Below are positions 1-11,889 of a stretch of 64,000 nt of DNA, in pieces. The position numbers and the translations under genes are program-made. The notes below the pieces were generated by a model. The model had not been told where the DNA came from. It worked only from the letters and a program-made list of their open reading frames with translations, and did not search any database. Each line of letters begins with the position of its first letter. Position 1 is the first letter of the stretch. Source of the DNA: Shinisaurus crocodilurus (taxonomy: Eukaryota > Chordata > Lepidosauria > Squamata > Shinisauridae); contig CM037876.1 of NCBI GenBank assembly GCA_021292165.1, positions 42,890,575 to 42,954,574 of the forward strand, written 5' to 3'.

Positions 1-386
1 AGGCAGAGGAGGCTGGGAACCCCAAACAGGCAGGCAGAGGCAGCCAAACCCAAAATGTCTGACCCTAACCCAAACCCCCCACAACAACACATCAATCAAA
101 ATAAATCTCAACACATCAGTTGGGGCTGCGCTCCTGGTAGCTGTCCATAGAGGCTGAGCAGCGGCGCGCCTCGCTCCCATGCGCTCTTCACCGGTGATCG
201 CGTTCCTTCTGGCACAGCCAGAAGACTCGTCAACAGCCCAGGGATGTTGACGAGTCCTTGGTCTCGAGTCCCGAGTCGAGTCTCAAGTCCCATTAAAAAT
301 ATTGGGACTCGAGTCCGAGTCGAGTCAGAGGGGGGACTCAGTCCGACTCACGAGTCGAGTCCTCGAGTCCGAGTCCCCATCCCTGG
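1..386 (-). repeat. GAGTC-rich interspersed repeat, hAT-like ends
   Basis: Read on the minus strand, this stretch has a GACTC/GAGTC-rich block (about 239-386), then a junction reading TCAACATCCCTGGGCTG, then a segment ending in tandem CTGCCTGCCTG-type text at 1-60. The same three pieces recur at about 47560-48228, so it is a dispersed family. The block is bounded by CAGGGATG at 239 and CATCCCTG at 386, a terminal inverted repeat of hAT type, but I see no clear 8-bp target duplication. The repeat runs off the left edge of the window. The ORFs here are not supported as genes. Confidence 0.5.
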
Positions 387-1395
387 CATGACTATGAGCT
401 CTGTTAAGCTCTGGTACACAGCACACATTCCTGGGCTCAGAATTCTTTAATTCTAAGTACATCCTTTGCACCAAGCATCAGTTGGTGGGTCTCAAAGTCC
501 TAGTAAAAAAAACCCAATACAAGTATTTTCTGCAAGTCTGAAGCCTGCCCACCCTGTGCTAGAGGACAGGTCGCTGCCATAAGGAGACTAAAAACTAAAA
601 TTAACAGCAAGATATTGTTGCATGGACAGTAAGGCTATAGTAGTAGTTCTTCTAAGTAGCTACTCCCCAGTTAGGGAATCTCTTTCCTCTAGACCCATTA
701 TGAATATTTCCAAAGAGCAATGCAAGATGTATTTGAACAAACATTCAGATCATGGATGGGAAGGACACTATTTAGAGGTTTGTTAAATGATATATACTTT
801 AATAATATTATATACAGTATTTTAAAAGAAAACACCCTTTTAAAATGTTGCTACTGGCTTGGGATCTTTGGGGATTGGATGGGAGAAGGGAGATAGTTAA
901 ACAAATACTATAATAAGTGGAGGTTAGTGCACCAGATAAATGTTAGCAACATACTCTATAGTTCCCAATGCTGTTATTTTTTTAATGGTTCTTCCCAGGG
1001 TTTCTGTTTTGCTATGAATGGAAGAACAGCCAGGACGTAATTTAAGTAGCTATTTTAAGTAAACAGAGACTGTTTTAACTTGGTTAATAGCCACCATTAA
1101 CAAGATGTTGACCCCCAACCTCACCAGTGCTGTTCAACAGCAGTGTCCTTAAAGGCAAAGAATGCTTCACCTCATTAACTTGGAACTTGCTTCTTGATAT
1201 AACTGTCAGAGACCTTTTGCGTTTTGCACAGCTGATGACTCCTGGCATTAAAAGATACAGATTATGAACAGTTTTATTGGAGGAAAAGGATGCTACTGCT
1301 TACTGAAGGCCTGTGGGACTGGGGCAAGTTTGAAAGGATATTGTAAAGCAGAAGCATGAAGACTTCTGTACAGTTTTCCATAGGAATTTCCTCAG
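387..1395. other. Intergenic stretch, nothing recognised
   Basis: AT-rich unique-looking sequence. No long ORF, repeat terminus or RNA gene could be recognised by eye. Confidence 0.5.
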
Positions 1396-1714
1396 AACCT
1401 GTATTAAAATTCAGAATTCAGCCAGAGCAGCTAGACTGGTGGGGACTAGGAAGAGGGCCTTTTCTGTGGCGGCTCCCATACTGTGGAACTCTCTCCCGAG
1501 TGACCTCCGCCATGCCCCCTCTCTGCTGAGCTTCCGCCACTCACTAAAAACTTGGCTGTTCAGGCGGGAATATGGGGTGGGCTAAGATTTTAAAATTTTA
1601 TACTGTTTTAAATGTATTTTCTCCTGTTTTTGTCTTGTGTGCATCGCCCAGGGTGGCCGGTTTGCTGCCAGATGGGTGATAAATAAATGTAAATAATAAA
1701 TAAATAAATAATAA
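1396..1714 (+). mobile_element. L2-like LINE, 3' end
   Basis: The forward translation around 1440-1560 matches the C-terminal end of L2 ORF2 as repeated elsewhere in this window: an alanine-rich start, then 'FSVVAPTLWNSLP'-type wording, here degenerate. It is followed by the short L2 3' UTR with the 'cgcccagggtggccgg' region and a tail of TAAATAAA units at 1678-1714. The 5' part is missing. The same 3' end recurs at 42.2 kb (minus), 51.9-52.1 kb and 62.1 kb. Confidence 0.7.
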
Positions 1715-1785
1715 ATTTTGGTAATTGCAGTATGAAAATAAATTCGCATCAAGAGTGGGATTCCAGCCACTTAATTTTAGACTAA

Positions 1786-2373
1786 GGGCCAGCTCACACG
1801 ACCCAGGAGGCGAGCGGGGGAGGCACCACAGGGCTGTCTGCGGGCCCCAGCGGGGCGCTGCAGACGACCATGCCCTGCACGCGTGGGCAGATTGCGGTGG
1901 AGCTGGCTGCCGGTCCTCCTGTTGCTAGTGGGCGGCAGCCCAGGAGGTCCAGCAGCTGTGGTGCGCCAGCCACCTGAGGGCGGCCACGCTGCTGTGAGCA
2001 TGGTGCATGCAGGCAGCCATGGCACCGTGGCTGGCCCTGGCTGGTGGCGGTGCCTTGCCCAATCGCTGCGCGCCCTGCGTGCCGGCATCCTCTGCTTGGC
2101 CAGCCACAGGGCTGTTCAGCCCATGGGCCAGAGTGGCTGCAGCTCCGTCCGCTCTGGGCTGCCATCTCTGTGCGGCCACGGGAGGCCCACACTGGGGCCC
2201 CGCCCGCTGTCCAGATGGCACGGCGGGCACGCACGGTAGGGGCTTGCCCTCCTACTGCCCATGGTGGATTTCGGCACTTCCCGCGTGTGGCGTGCCGGGC
2301 TGCCATTCACACGTCACGGGAACCGCGGGGGACGACCGCTCTCTCACAGTTCCCGGGTCGTGTGAACCGGCCC
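1786..2373. mobile_element. CpG-rich MITE, PIF/Harbinger-like
   Basis: A 588-bp GC-rich island bounded by inverted ends: GGGCCAGCTCACACGACCC at 1786 and the complement of GGGCCGGTTCACACGACCC ending at 2373. Both sides are flanked by TAA (1783-1785 and 2374-2376), the 3-bp target duplication expected for PIF/Harbinger elements. No transposase is encoded. The five overlapping ORFs in both strands reflect base composition. The terminal motif TTCACACGAC also resembles the ends of the element at 11.92-12.34 kb. Confidence 0.72.
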
Positions 2374-2376
2374 TAA

Positions 2377-4429
2377 GTGTTGGTGGAAGAACCGTTTGAA
2401 ATTCATTGCATTATCTAAACAGAGGGGGCACCTTTAACTAAGATAGATGACATTCTAATGTGTACTGTGAAGAAAGAAAATAAAATAGATTTTCTTTGGC
2501 ACAGATCAGAATTAAGGATCTATGCTACAGCTATCCCTGAATGAAACAGACCCATTGTCTCCAAGGCTGAACTTAGGGAGCTTGGTTGAGAATGATAACA
2601 ATGTCTAATTTCAATATACAGTAGATATCCCCTAATCACATCTGTATACCTGTACATGTTACATTTTCTCTGGGATATTTCCCACTTGGTGTATTCATTA
2701 ATGATAGATTTGTAAGTGCTTCCTAGTTGTCAGAAATGTATTTTTGGAAGGTTTGCCCCAGAGCCAAGAATGGTATTGTGGGAAGTAACCACATCACACC
2801 TATGCGATTGCTTCCAGTGGATGTTACTGGAGTGGTATTGAATCCAATGATACGGAAGGGGCTTCTGCACCTCTCCAGCAACATGTGAATCATTCTCAGG
2901 GCTGGCACAAGGTCTCCTGCTGCCCGAGACAGGAGAGCACATGCCCACGTCCTCCCCACACATCTACTGTATCTTCCACCTACCTCTCCAATGCTGCCGC
3001 CACTGATGTTGATGTTGATGCTGCTGGTGCTGCTCTCTGAAGAACTGTGTCAGCTGTAAAAAGCAGCTGGTGCAGCTCTGCAGAGAGACGTCCAGGCCCA
3101 AATGCCTGGCTCTGAGGGGGTTTCCCTGAAGATTGCCCATGGTACAGGCAATCTCCAGGGCCACCTGCTCTCACAATGCCTGACTCTAATGAAGGACTCC
3201 TCAGAACCAAGCATTTGAGCATGGCTGAGCTGTGCCAGTCACGTTTTATGGCCAACGCGGCTTTTCAGAGAGACCGCCCACCAACCCACCCCTAAGTGGA
3301 CACTTCCAACCCCAAGCAGCTGTGCCCTAGCATCCATTTCATGCCTCCACATTGACAGTTTTCATACCTAACTACAGGAAACAATGCTCCTGGGAAAGGT
3401 TTACCCTAACATGGGCAATTCAATGCCGTCTCCATGAAATGACGCTAATGTAAGTGGGGGTGTATTTCTTGTTTTTTCTTTCCTTTCCTTCTCCCCTTCT
3501 TCTTTTCTTGAATAGGAATTCATATTCTCTGCATAACTTTATGGTACCCATTCAGCCCTGTGGCCAAAGACTCCACACGAAGCTACTGTTAAATTCCTCC
3601 TGCCTCACCCCCGCCCCATGCTTACCATTCTAAGGGGATTCGCTAGAGGCATATGGGGGTACGTCCGGGCAGAGGGGTCCTAGCACCACCAGCCAGGAAG
3701 CATGGTGTGACTATTTCGTCGTCTTTTCTTCCTTTACAAATTTTACATGGTAAGAAAAATGTCGAAAGAAGCAGTGGAATAACATGGGAGGATTACAAAT
3801 GGATGGCGATAATGTAAAATTCCGTGAATGAGGCTGGCCAGCTGCATATTAAAAGCCTTCTTTGGAGGTACCCATCACTAAATTTGAGAAACAATCCCAT
3901 AGAAGCTGAGCAACTATATTTTGCAAACAATTGTTCCTATAATGTGGGTCTTAAAGTAGGCTGCTCATATTTCAGATAGGATTTGCTCCAAATCCATCAA
4001 ATACCTTCCTTCTCTATCTGTATTTTAAGGGGTATGTATCTGGAAATGAAACAAAGAAACCTTAGGGTAATACATCACATTCAAAGAAAGTCTAAATGAA
4101 CTGCCCAAGTCTGAACTGAAAATCTTTCCATTCTTTTGTACTGAAAGTACTTTCACTATCAAAAAAATAAGCAGAACCGGCCAGAGAAAAACCAGAAAAA
4201 TACAAGTCAAACTATATAATACGGCTCTAAAATGAGTGCTGAAACCAATCTTCCTAATGCATTTGGCTATCAGTCCATCTGTGCGTAGGCAGTATGCTGT
4301 GAATATTACAGATGGTAAATTCACAAACACAGCTGGCCACATCTGTTGCACAGGTGTTTGCTTTACATTGTTTGGCTAAGCAGCAAAATTGAGATGTTTA
4401 AAAGAGGGGTGGGAAAAATACCCCTCTTT
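2377..4429. other. Intergenic stretch, nothing recognised
   Basis: No coding exon or known repeat family was recognised. A block at about 2880-3290 is moderately GC-rich with short ORFs on the minus strand that lack any family motif. A pyrimidine-rich run lies at about 3470-3510. Confidence 0.4.
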
Positions 4430-4430
4430 A

Positions 4431-4563
4431 GGGTACAATCCTATGCATGTTAAGACAGAAAAAAAGGCTTACAACTCCCAGCCAGCCCCAGCCAGCAATG
4501 CTGGCTGGGGCAGGCTGGGAGTTGTAGGCCCTTTTTTTGTCTGAACATGCATAGGATTGCACC
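4431..4563. mobile_element. Near-perfect hairpin MITE
   Basis: A 133-bp palindrome centred near 4498. The ends read GGGTACAATCCTATGCATG and its complement GCATAGGATTGCACC. The arms pair over about 65 bases with only a few mismatches, including the inner ACAACTCCCAGCC / GGCTGGGAGTTGT pair. TTTA flanks both sides (4427-4430 and 4564-4567), a plausible 4-bp target duplication. The TGCAATCCTATG terminus is shared with repeats at 9.2, 41.4 and 43.4 kb. Confidence 0.75.
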
Positions 4564-4835
4564 TTTAGTGAAGTAAAGACCAATTAGACCAATTTCCCTA
4601 AGCTTCTAACCATTGCTAACATGTCCAGAGTTTCAACTACAGATAGTCTTAAAATTTCTCTTAAAATTATTACAAGCCATCACTTTTTAAATTTGGCTGG
4701 ATTTAGAAAAGCCAAGATGCTATTTATCATTGGCATCTCTTTTCTTAGCACCTGCTGGACATGCCGCTACATGCAACACCACTTCCACTGTTGTTAAGAA
4801 TAATAATACGTAGCAGTTCTATATTAATTTACAGG

Positions 4836-5108
4836 ACCATCTTCCATCCTTTACAGGACCATCCTTTATTATCCTTTACAGGACCATCTTCCATCTGGTA
4901 ACCTGTGTCCTCACTGTGGGAAGCTGTGTGGATCTAGAATTGGCCTCCACAATCACTTACGGACCCATCGCTAGAGTCTACACAATCTTCTTTAGAATTT
5001 CCTCCTTTTAAAATCTCCTTTTTGTAAATTTTCTTTCTTTTTTTTTATCCTGGAAGACAATCTTACTCGGTCACGAGTGATCGCCTGACTGACTGACTGA
5101 CTGATTAA
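4836..5108 (+). mobile_element. Non-LTR retrotransposon 3' end with zinc-finger remnant
   Basis: At about 4908-4975 the plus strand encodes CPHCGKLCGSRIGLHNHL followed by RTHR and a stop. This C-x2-C...H-x3-H finger is often found at the end of vertebrate non-LTR ORFs. It is followed by a 3' UTR and a tail of CTGA units (5087-5104), preceded by a GAAGACAATCTTACTCGG motif typical of such tails. The upstream part shows a threefold direct repeat of ACAGGACCATC (4831-4890). The fragment is 5' truncated, and I cannot fix the clade. A cellular zinc-finger gene is unlikely, as only one finger is present. Confidence 0.5.
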
Positions 5109-5522
5109 TTTACAGAGCAATCCAAAGTCCAAACCCCTGCCAAAGGCCAGCTGATGGGCTGTGGGATGTGTTGCAAGTGTCCTGGAAGCCACCACCCCCC
5201 CGGTACACCCAAGGAAAACTCCGTGGGCATAGAAGTAACACCAACAGTGTTCCACCAGTGGTAGATCCTGAAATAGGGAGTTCCATGGGCATGTTGGGGT
5301 TACCCTTGGATCTATAGGATTCAAAGCCCCCTCATTACCCTGACACACCCACAGATTGATTGAACTCTTGAACTCCACTAGCCTGGAGCTGGCATAGTTA
5401 TTTCACCCTCCTATTACCGTAAATGGGAGGGGAAATGGGGGTGGGGGTGGGGAATTGCCCAGTAGACACCGCCCCGAGTTGGCAGGGCTTAGGAAGTGAT
5501 AGTTCCTCTGCCATGGAATTCC

Positions 5523-5525
5523 TCC

Positions 5526-5570
<45 letters not shown>

Positions 5571-5571
5571 T
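5523..5571. repeat. (CT)n(CA)n microsatellite
   Basis: A run of CT dinucleotides passes directly into CA dinucleotides. Short ORFs across it are low-complexity artefacts. Confidence 0.95.
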
Positions 5572-8500
5572 TCAGGGCTGCTCTATTTGGGTGTTCCGAG
5601 TGCTCCTCTACACGCATCCCCTGTATTGTAGGTCAGTGTTTACTAACCCTTTCTACTCTAGAAAACAAGAACAATAACCCAATGTGTTACTTTAAGAACC
5701 CCATGCCATGCATCTCACAGATGTCACATTAGAACCAGCCCAACGTACCAGGTATTTTCCAAGTTTTATAATAAAGCTTAGAGGCTGGGGCAGATGTGAA
5801 ATTAATGCTGAAACCCCAAATCACTTCATAAATCCATGTAAGTGGAATCTGTTAAAGAGTTCTGACAAAGCCTTTGAACACCGAAGCAGAAATAGGACCC
5901 AGAGCACCAGACTCTAGGGGCTGCAGTAATAAGGCAAGAAGGTTATGAATTAAAATAACTCAATTATTAGACTGTTGAATCAGTCATCTGTGGTCAAATA
6001 TATATAATATTCATTCCTAAGAGGATATTCAATACATTCTTCAAAAAACCACTCAAGTTTTAAAATGATCAATTAGGGTCTAATAATGTGCTACTGAAAT
6101 TGAATTAGAGTGAGAGCCAAGGAACAGATAAAACTTCCTTGCCCATTTTAAAAACAAAGACATATTTACTACATGAACATAATGATGCTGAAGATGGACA
6201 ATGGACCTACAGTTTCATGTATTGCACAAAGGCCATTTTCAGGAGTTAATGATATATTTATTATACATTCATCCTGATACTTCTAGACAGCATACTTGTG
6301 ATGATGAGGCCTAATGAATCAGTTATCAGACTTTTAAAAAATGGTTAAGTGCTGATGGGCTTTTCTACATGAGGCATTTACCGTGCGCTCACCATTCCCT
6401 ACACACAGTCGTTTATGAGTTCTTCAGACAATGTCATGAGTCATGCCCTTCCAGTTTTGTTTCTATATCTAAAGAGCACTTTTGGCAAGGTTTTGTTTTG
6501 GGTTTTTTAAAGCAGGAAAATGTGGTATTTAGTTGTAAAAGCAAAAGAAAACACTTTCCCACTTGTATATTTGTGCTATTCCACTATACCACAGTGCCAC
6601 CTAGAGGTTATGTAGTAGAAAATCAGGAAATGAAACACTCTTTTGGGTAGTGCTCAGATCTCAGTTCTGCGATGAAACCAAAAGTTGATACAGTAGATTA
6701 ACAGCCTCATGTAGAAAAGCTCTGTGTCTCTTCACTACATTCCTAAAAGGCTCAGCTATAAACAGGTTGGGATCCTGGAGGAACAAAGGAAAGAGAGGAA
6801 CCCAAGGCAGTGTTACCAGGTGTCCCAAAGCTTAGACTCTAAGATTCAGGGGATGAAGCATGGGAGTGAATGAATGCTGCCTAGCCGATCAAGCGGTAGA
6901 ACCTGTTGAAGGGAGGGCTTGGTACCTGTAAGGCTGGAGCACAACTTAGCAGAGGCTAGTGCCTCAAGGTGGAACCTGATGGGCATGGATTGATGACACA
7001 ATAGTGGATGCTCTCAACCCAACACAAAATAGCTTTGTGGGGTAAGCAATGGCAATGTTTTGGAGAACAAACCTGTGTCACATGGCCTGCCCAGTGCCAC
7101 CTAAACCTGTTGCCCCCAGATGTGTTAGAAAACACTATCACACCACCAAGGTTGGAATAGGATTCAATTCCCAGTCCGGTCAGCTTTTGCACTTAGAAGG
7201 GGGGGGTATCTTGTCCTTCACCTTAGGCAGCAAAATATCTTGAGTTTGCCCTGGACTGTTCCAGCATGACTCTTGTGTTACTTTCTTTTGTTGTATAGTA
7301 GAAAGCCTTCAACAATAAAAGGTGCTGTTAACAAGGCGCAACACACACACACACAAATACAAGCACAGGTTCTAGGCCTCGACTGGAAAAAAACAAACTG
7401 AGTGTCCTGATGTGTTACATAGGGGATTAAGATGACTAGCTGAGAAGGTGACCAAAGTGGTAAAGCTACTGCAGAGTGTTTTTTTCAGTGTATGGACCAT
7501 TTCATTTGAATGATCTGACCTATCACAGATGTGGCAAAACATCTTCACTTATAGCTTTTTGGAAAACTTTAAACATGAGCATTAAAATAAAATCATCCTA
7601 TTGTGGCATCACCACAGTCATCACAACCTCACATGGTCATCTCAACCCACCCTGAGATAGTGAGTACTATATTTCAACACTAGAAAACACAGAGTAGGAT
7701 GATGACACGTTCCTCAGAGAAATAGTTTACAAGCTTACAGATTTTACACAAAGGTAATTTCCTTCATATAATTTCTTCAATATTAAACTAAATTGGAACT
7801 GAGTCTACCTAAAGAAGTATGTGGTTGTGTTGCTTATAAAATCTGTATTCTTGGCAGCTGGGCCTCAAATTTGGCTGGTGTACTCCTTTCACTGGTATTG
7901 CCCATGTGTTACCAGCTCCTGCCAAAAATCACAACTCTTTCTTCAAAGAGAACCACCCAGTGAGTCAGAGGGGGACTGAAATCTTCCGTTTATTTGTAGT
8001 ACAGAAGCTAAAGCTCATAGCTCTATAGTCTCTTTCCTTCTTAGTGGATGAAACTCACATTGCATGTCAAGGAGAGGCTTTTCCCCCCATCATCATCGTC
8101 ACAGTCTCTCTTGCCTGTTTATGTCCTAAACTGCACAATCATATACTTAACAAGTTTCAAAAGAGAAAGATTATTGCCTCACAGTGGTGGCAGACAGAGG
8201 TAATGCAGCTGAACAAATTAAATGTTATTGTGGTTTTTTGCTCTTTTAACTACAGAGGCCAATAGCTTGGATTGTTGCTCTGCTGGATACTAGTCCCAGT
8301 ACTTACATATCCTCTCACACATACCTGGCAGGTCACATTCATGTGTTTACACATGTGTTTTCTCTTCAGCATATACAGTTGCATATGAACTCTCTGAGCA
8401 ACATATTAATACATTTTCTATATTCTACATACATGTACATTCTGGTACATCTCAGGCACGCATACGCATGTCTGATCACTGCATCAAAAATTCAACAGTG

Positions 8501-8600
8501 GTGGCTTCACCACTTCAACCTGATTATCCCAAGGGGAGACAGTACACACTTGTAAGTTGTAAGTTTTAAAGAGCTTACTGCAAAGTACGTTCATACAAAC
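5572..8600. other. Intergenic stretch, nothing recognised
   Basis: AT-rich, with only short ORFs lacking motifs. A short CA run lies at about 7341-7356. No LINE, SINE or gene exon was recognised. Confidence 0.45.
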
Positions 8601-8602
8601 AA

Positions 8603-8755
8603 AGGACTATAGCTCAGTGGCAGAACATCTTCTTTGGATGCAGAAGGTGCCGAGCTCAAACTCTGGCATCTCCAGTTAAAAGGGTCAGGTGATGGAAAAG
8701 ACCTCTGGTTGAGAGTCTGAAGAGCTACAGTTGGTCTGAGTAAACAATGGGTAAG
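8603..8755 (+). mobile_element. tRNA-derived SINE, 5' part
   Basis: The head reads like a tRNA gene: CTATAGCTCAGTGGCAGA (box A region), then GATGCAGAAGGTGCCGAGC and a degenerate box B (GCTCAAACTCTGG). It is the plus-strand counterpart of the minus-strand SINEs at 11.9-12.5 kb and 60.4-60.6 kb. The 3' part is missing or degenerate here. It is not a tRNA gene, because the acceptor and T stems do not close and the SINE body follows. Confidence 0.7.
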
Positions 8756-8769
8756 GGTAGTGTGAGTGA

Positions 8770-9029
8770 GAGAGCCAGTGGTGGTGAGAGTGTTGGACTG
8801 GGACATGGGAGATCCGAGTTCTAGTCCCCGCTCGGTCACTAAACTCACTGGGTGACTTTGGGCCAGTCACTGACTCTCAGCCTAACCTACCTCACAGGGT
8901 TGTTGTGAGGATAAAATGGAGAGGAGGAGGAGGTGGAGGATTATGTAAGCCGCCTTGGGTTCCTTGCAGGAAAAAAGGCGGGGTATAAATGTAATGAATG
9001 AATAAATAAATAAATAAATAAATAAATAA
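8770..9029 (+). mobile_element. tRNA-derived SINE with L2-like tail
   Basis: Starts with GAGCCAGTGGTGGTGAGAG, has a box-B-like GAGTTCTAGTCCC, then the body GACTTTGGGCCAGTCACTG, CCTCACAGGGTTGTTGTGAG and GCCGCCTTGGGTTCCTTG, and ends in an (AATA)n tail at 9000-9029. A second copy lies on the minus strand at 46.47-48.34 kb, split by a hAT element. Confidence 0.75.
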
Positions 9030-9084
9030 GGAGTTTATTTTATGTTATTTATTTATTATATTTATACCCCGCAGATGAAGATTG

Positions 9085-9292
9085 CCTCTGCTCTGCTGCT
9101 CCTCCTGCTCTTCATTGGATGCCCGTAAGCCTCCAAGTTCGGGGCTTATGGACATCCCCATAGGATTGCACCCTTCATGGACAAACAACCTGACCTTGTG
9201 TAAGGCAGCAATCCTATATGCACTTACTTGGGAGTAGGACCCACTGAGGTCAATGGGGCTTACTTCTGAGTAGACATGTATAGGATTGTACT
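9085..9292. repeat. Foldback MITE pieces ending in CAATCCTATG
   Basis: Two adjacent pieces. The first (9085-9175) has GATGCCCGTAAGCCTCC, matching the right half of the element at 41.4-41.7 kb, and ends CATAGGATTGCACCC. The second (9205-9292) starts GCAATCCTATATGCAC, contains ACTTACTTGGGAGTAGG and its inverted match CTTACTTCTGAGTAGAC, and ends TATAGGATTG, so it folds back on itself. No coding capacity. Confidence 0.55.
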
Positions 9293-10044
9293 GCATATTT
9301 CATTGAACAGGACTTCCTTCAACCCTAGCTGGGTTATTCCAAGAAGAACATGTATTTTGTTCAGTTTGGCTAGGATGTCCACAGAGACCTAAGACAGTCA
9401 AACAGTCATGAGTGCAAAATATTGAACCAAAACTGAAGGCTTTGTTTCACTTATGGGGCTTCACTTGTATACCCATATGATCAATACAATTTATTTTCAT
9501 AAAACTTTTAAAAAACAACGAGCTAGACGACTTATACCTAAGAGTAGGTGCTACTCAAGCAGCCAGTGTAAAGCAACAAATGTAAAGTAGTAGAGTAATT
9601 CTTCTGGAGAAAAAACCTGAAGACAAGTGGTGCTATGCTACACAGGCAAAATAAGGGCTCTGAGTTTCTTGAAAATATAGTGTAATCTATAACTGGTGGT
9701 GCCTTTCATTGAGTGCCATTTACAGTGCAAGTACAGTACAGTGTAATGTATATGTGTGTTACATTACCATTTGCTTGACAGTCAAGTCAACATTGCATCA
9801 GGTATCAAATTATTGAACAAGTGTCACATTTGGTGAAGTAGGAGACAGCGATATGTTTCTTTTCAATATCCCATGAGAAACGTAAAAAGGAATAGCGATC
9901 TGAGCCAAGAAACGTGAACCAAGTGCAATAAAACCTCAAAAGCCTTTCTGTACTTGCTGGTCATAGTTGGAGCTGGCATCTGAAAACCAATTGAGTGTCA
10001 TAATCATACCATTACATAGAAGCATTGAAATCGATCTTTTAGTT

Positions 10045-10165
10045 CAGGAGTAAGGGACCTGTGGCTCTCCAGTTGCTGTTGGTCTCCAACTCCTATCAGC
10101 CCCAGCCAATTTGGATGATGGGAATTGTAGTCCAACAAAATCTGGATGTCCAAAGGTTCCCCCAT
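10045..10165. mobile_element. Foldback hAT MITE
   Basis: Member of the window's most frequent MITE family. The ends read CAGGAGTAAGGGACCTGTGG and its degenerate complement near 10150-10165. The interior has CCAACTCCTATCAGCCCC paired with GATGATGGGAATTGTAG. The family's 8-bp target duplication is best seen at 32.15/34.33 kb. Confidence 0.65.
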
Positions 10166-11737
10166 CCATTTAAATTCCACCCCTTGCCTTAAAACAAGGT
10201 ATTGAGGAGTATCAGAGTTGACATGAGCGCTAAAATGATTACGTTGTGCTAGCATAAGGGTCTTTTAGCACAACAGCAATACCATTAATTGGTGGGATGG
10301 ATTTTCCAGGGAATCACGTTGTACCAGCTAACACTATTGCCATTGCACTAGAACATCCTTACAGCAGCACAACTTAATTCATGTTAGTGCTCGTGTTGAC
10401 TACTTGGATAAAGCCCATTGTCTAAAACAAACATCCCCAACAGAGTCCTATCTAACCATTTGAAAAACAAAATATTCAAGGAAGGACATTCTATAACATC
10501 TTTAGGTAACTTATTCCATTGCTGAGCTTCCCATCAAGTTAAGAAGTTCTTGAGAATGCTTAACCTAAATCTAACTTCCTTTCACTTCCATGCATGCATC
10601 TTTTCCCTTCATCACCGCCACCGGATTGGGGTGAGGAATAATTCTTTCCTGCCTGAAATCCTTTAAACATAACAATAAAATAAAAATAATACCATCAACA
10701 CATCTCTTCTGGATCTAAATTCCTCTAGGCTAAAAATACCCACTTCCTTCAGGCGTCTCATCTTGTTTGGCCTTGACAAAAGGCATTCTTGGAGGGTACT
10801 GTGTATAGTGAGGCACAATTGGCAACAGTTTTAATGAAACATTCTATGAGACAATAGGGACAACTCAGGAGCAGCTATGCAGCCTAAGGAAAAGATAATA
10901 TATGGGAAACCGTGCAAAGCAGGACATCTTTAACTCACTTGCTGGGGAAAGGATGCATGCTATTTCAGGCATCAGGGAATTGTAGGTTTGGGACACAGCA
11001 GATAAAGTCAGAACACAGAGCTTCCTGGTGTCTTCCAGAAGAATATATTTTTGTCTGGTGGAAATGTCATGGAATAAGTTTAGAAGGCAGAAAGAGATTA
11101 GTTAGACTTAAGGGGCAGGTTCCCCCCCCCCCCAGGAGAAAATCTTGAAGGGGGTGTGTTCATTTTGTCCTTACCAAGAGACGAGTTATTAAAGTATCTT
11201 AACCTTTCAATCAAATTGGTATTCTTCCTTCTGACTCTAACATGCTGTGCTTTATCTGTAACATGATTATCTTAAGGCTAAATAATACTTCCCCCAGAAA
11301 GTAATACAAACTGGTGGGTTATAGTATAGCCATTATATACTGAACTGGAAGTCTGGAACATTTAAGTTCTATTTTGTGTACAAGAACGGCAGAGACTTGT
11401 AAAGGATAAAGTCTTGCTGAAATGTCAGGTCAATGTCAATTTTATTTTCTTTTGGAAGGCTATCTTAACAGAGGTCTCACATTTAACCAGAAGACATCAG
11501 TTAAACTCTTTACCATTAGCTCTCTAGCTCTGTCAGTTTCTTGACCTGGTCTCTGATAAAGCTCTGTTCTCGGTCACTTGGGATGTGGTGTTACATACAC
11601 ACTGGATTTCATTTTGGCTGGCACAAAAGAAGACCGTCTCAGATGCCATGGGAATCAGAGAACCAACAGGTGCAGTGGGAGACCTATATTTTAATCAGCT
11701 GCCCTCCTTCTTCAGTGTTCAGCCTGAAAGTATATTC
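10166..11737. other. Intergenic stretch, nothing recognised
   Basis: Only short ORFs without motifs. A C homopolymer sits at about 11120-11135. Some repeat remnants are possible, but none can be assigned. Confidence 0.4.
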
Positions 11738-11872
11738 TGGGGGTGGGCAACTTGTGACCCTCCAGACATTTTGGCCTACAACTCCCATCATGCCTCCCCA
11801 TTGGCTATATTGGCTAGGGCTGATGGTAGTTCTAGGCCAAAATATCTGGAGAGCCAAAAGTTGCTGATCACT
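11738..11872. mobile_element. Foldback hAT MITE
   Basis: Begins CTGGGGGTGGGCAACTTG and ends with a degenerate complement (AAAAGTTGCTGATCAC). The interior palindrome is GGCCTACAACTCCCATCA / GATGGTAGTTCTAGGCC, the same family as at 10.0, 27.5, 28.4, 32.2, 37.0 and 56.6 kb. Confidence 0.65.
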
Positions 11873-11889
11873 TCCTTTCTAGGCCACAA

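Noticed and set aside
1777..2399. Overlapping ORFs of 100-170 codons on both strands
   Set aside because: They are open in several frames because the MITE is GC-rich. There is no domain wording, and the block is bounded by transposon ends.
4908..4975. Possible C2H2 zinc-finger gene exon
   Set aside because: Only one finger, directly followed by a stop and a LINE-type tail. The wording matches LINE-encoded fingers.
5097..5104. CRISPR or other direct-repeat array
   Set aside because: The short CTGA run is a LINE tail. No spaced repeats of CRISPR type exist in the window, which is eukaryotic.
8603..8660. tRNA gene
   Set aside because: tRNA-like boxes are present, but the cloverleaf does not close and the SINE body follows. 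The other copies are clearly SINEs.
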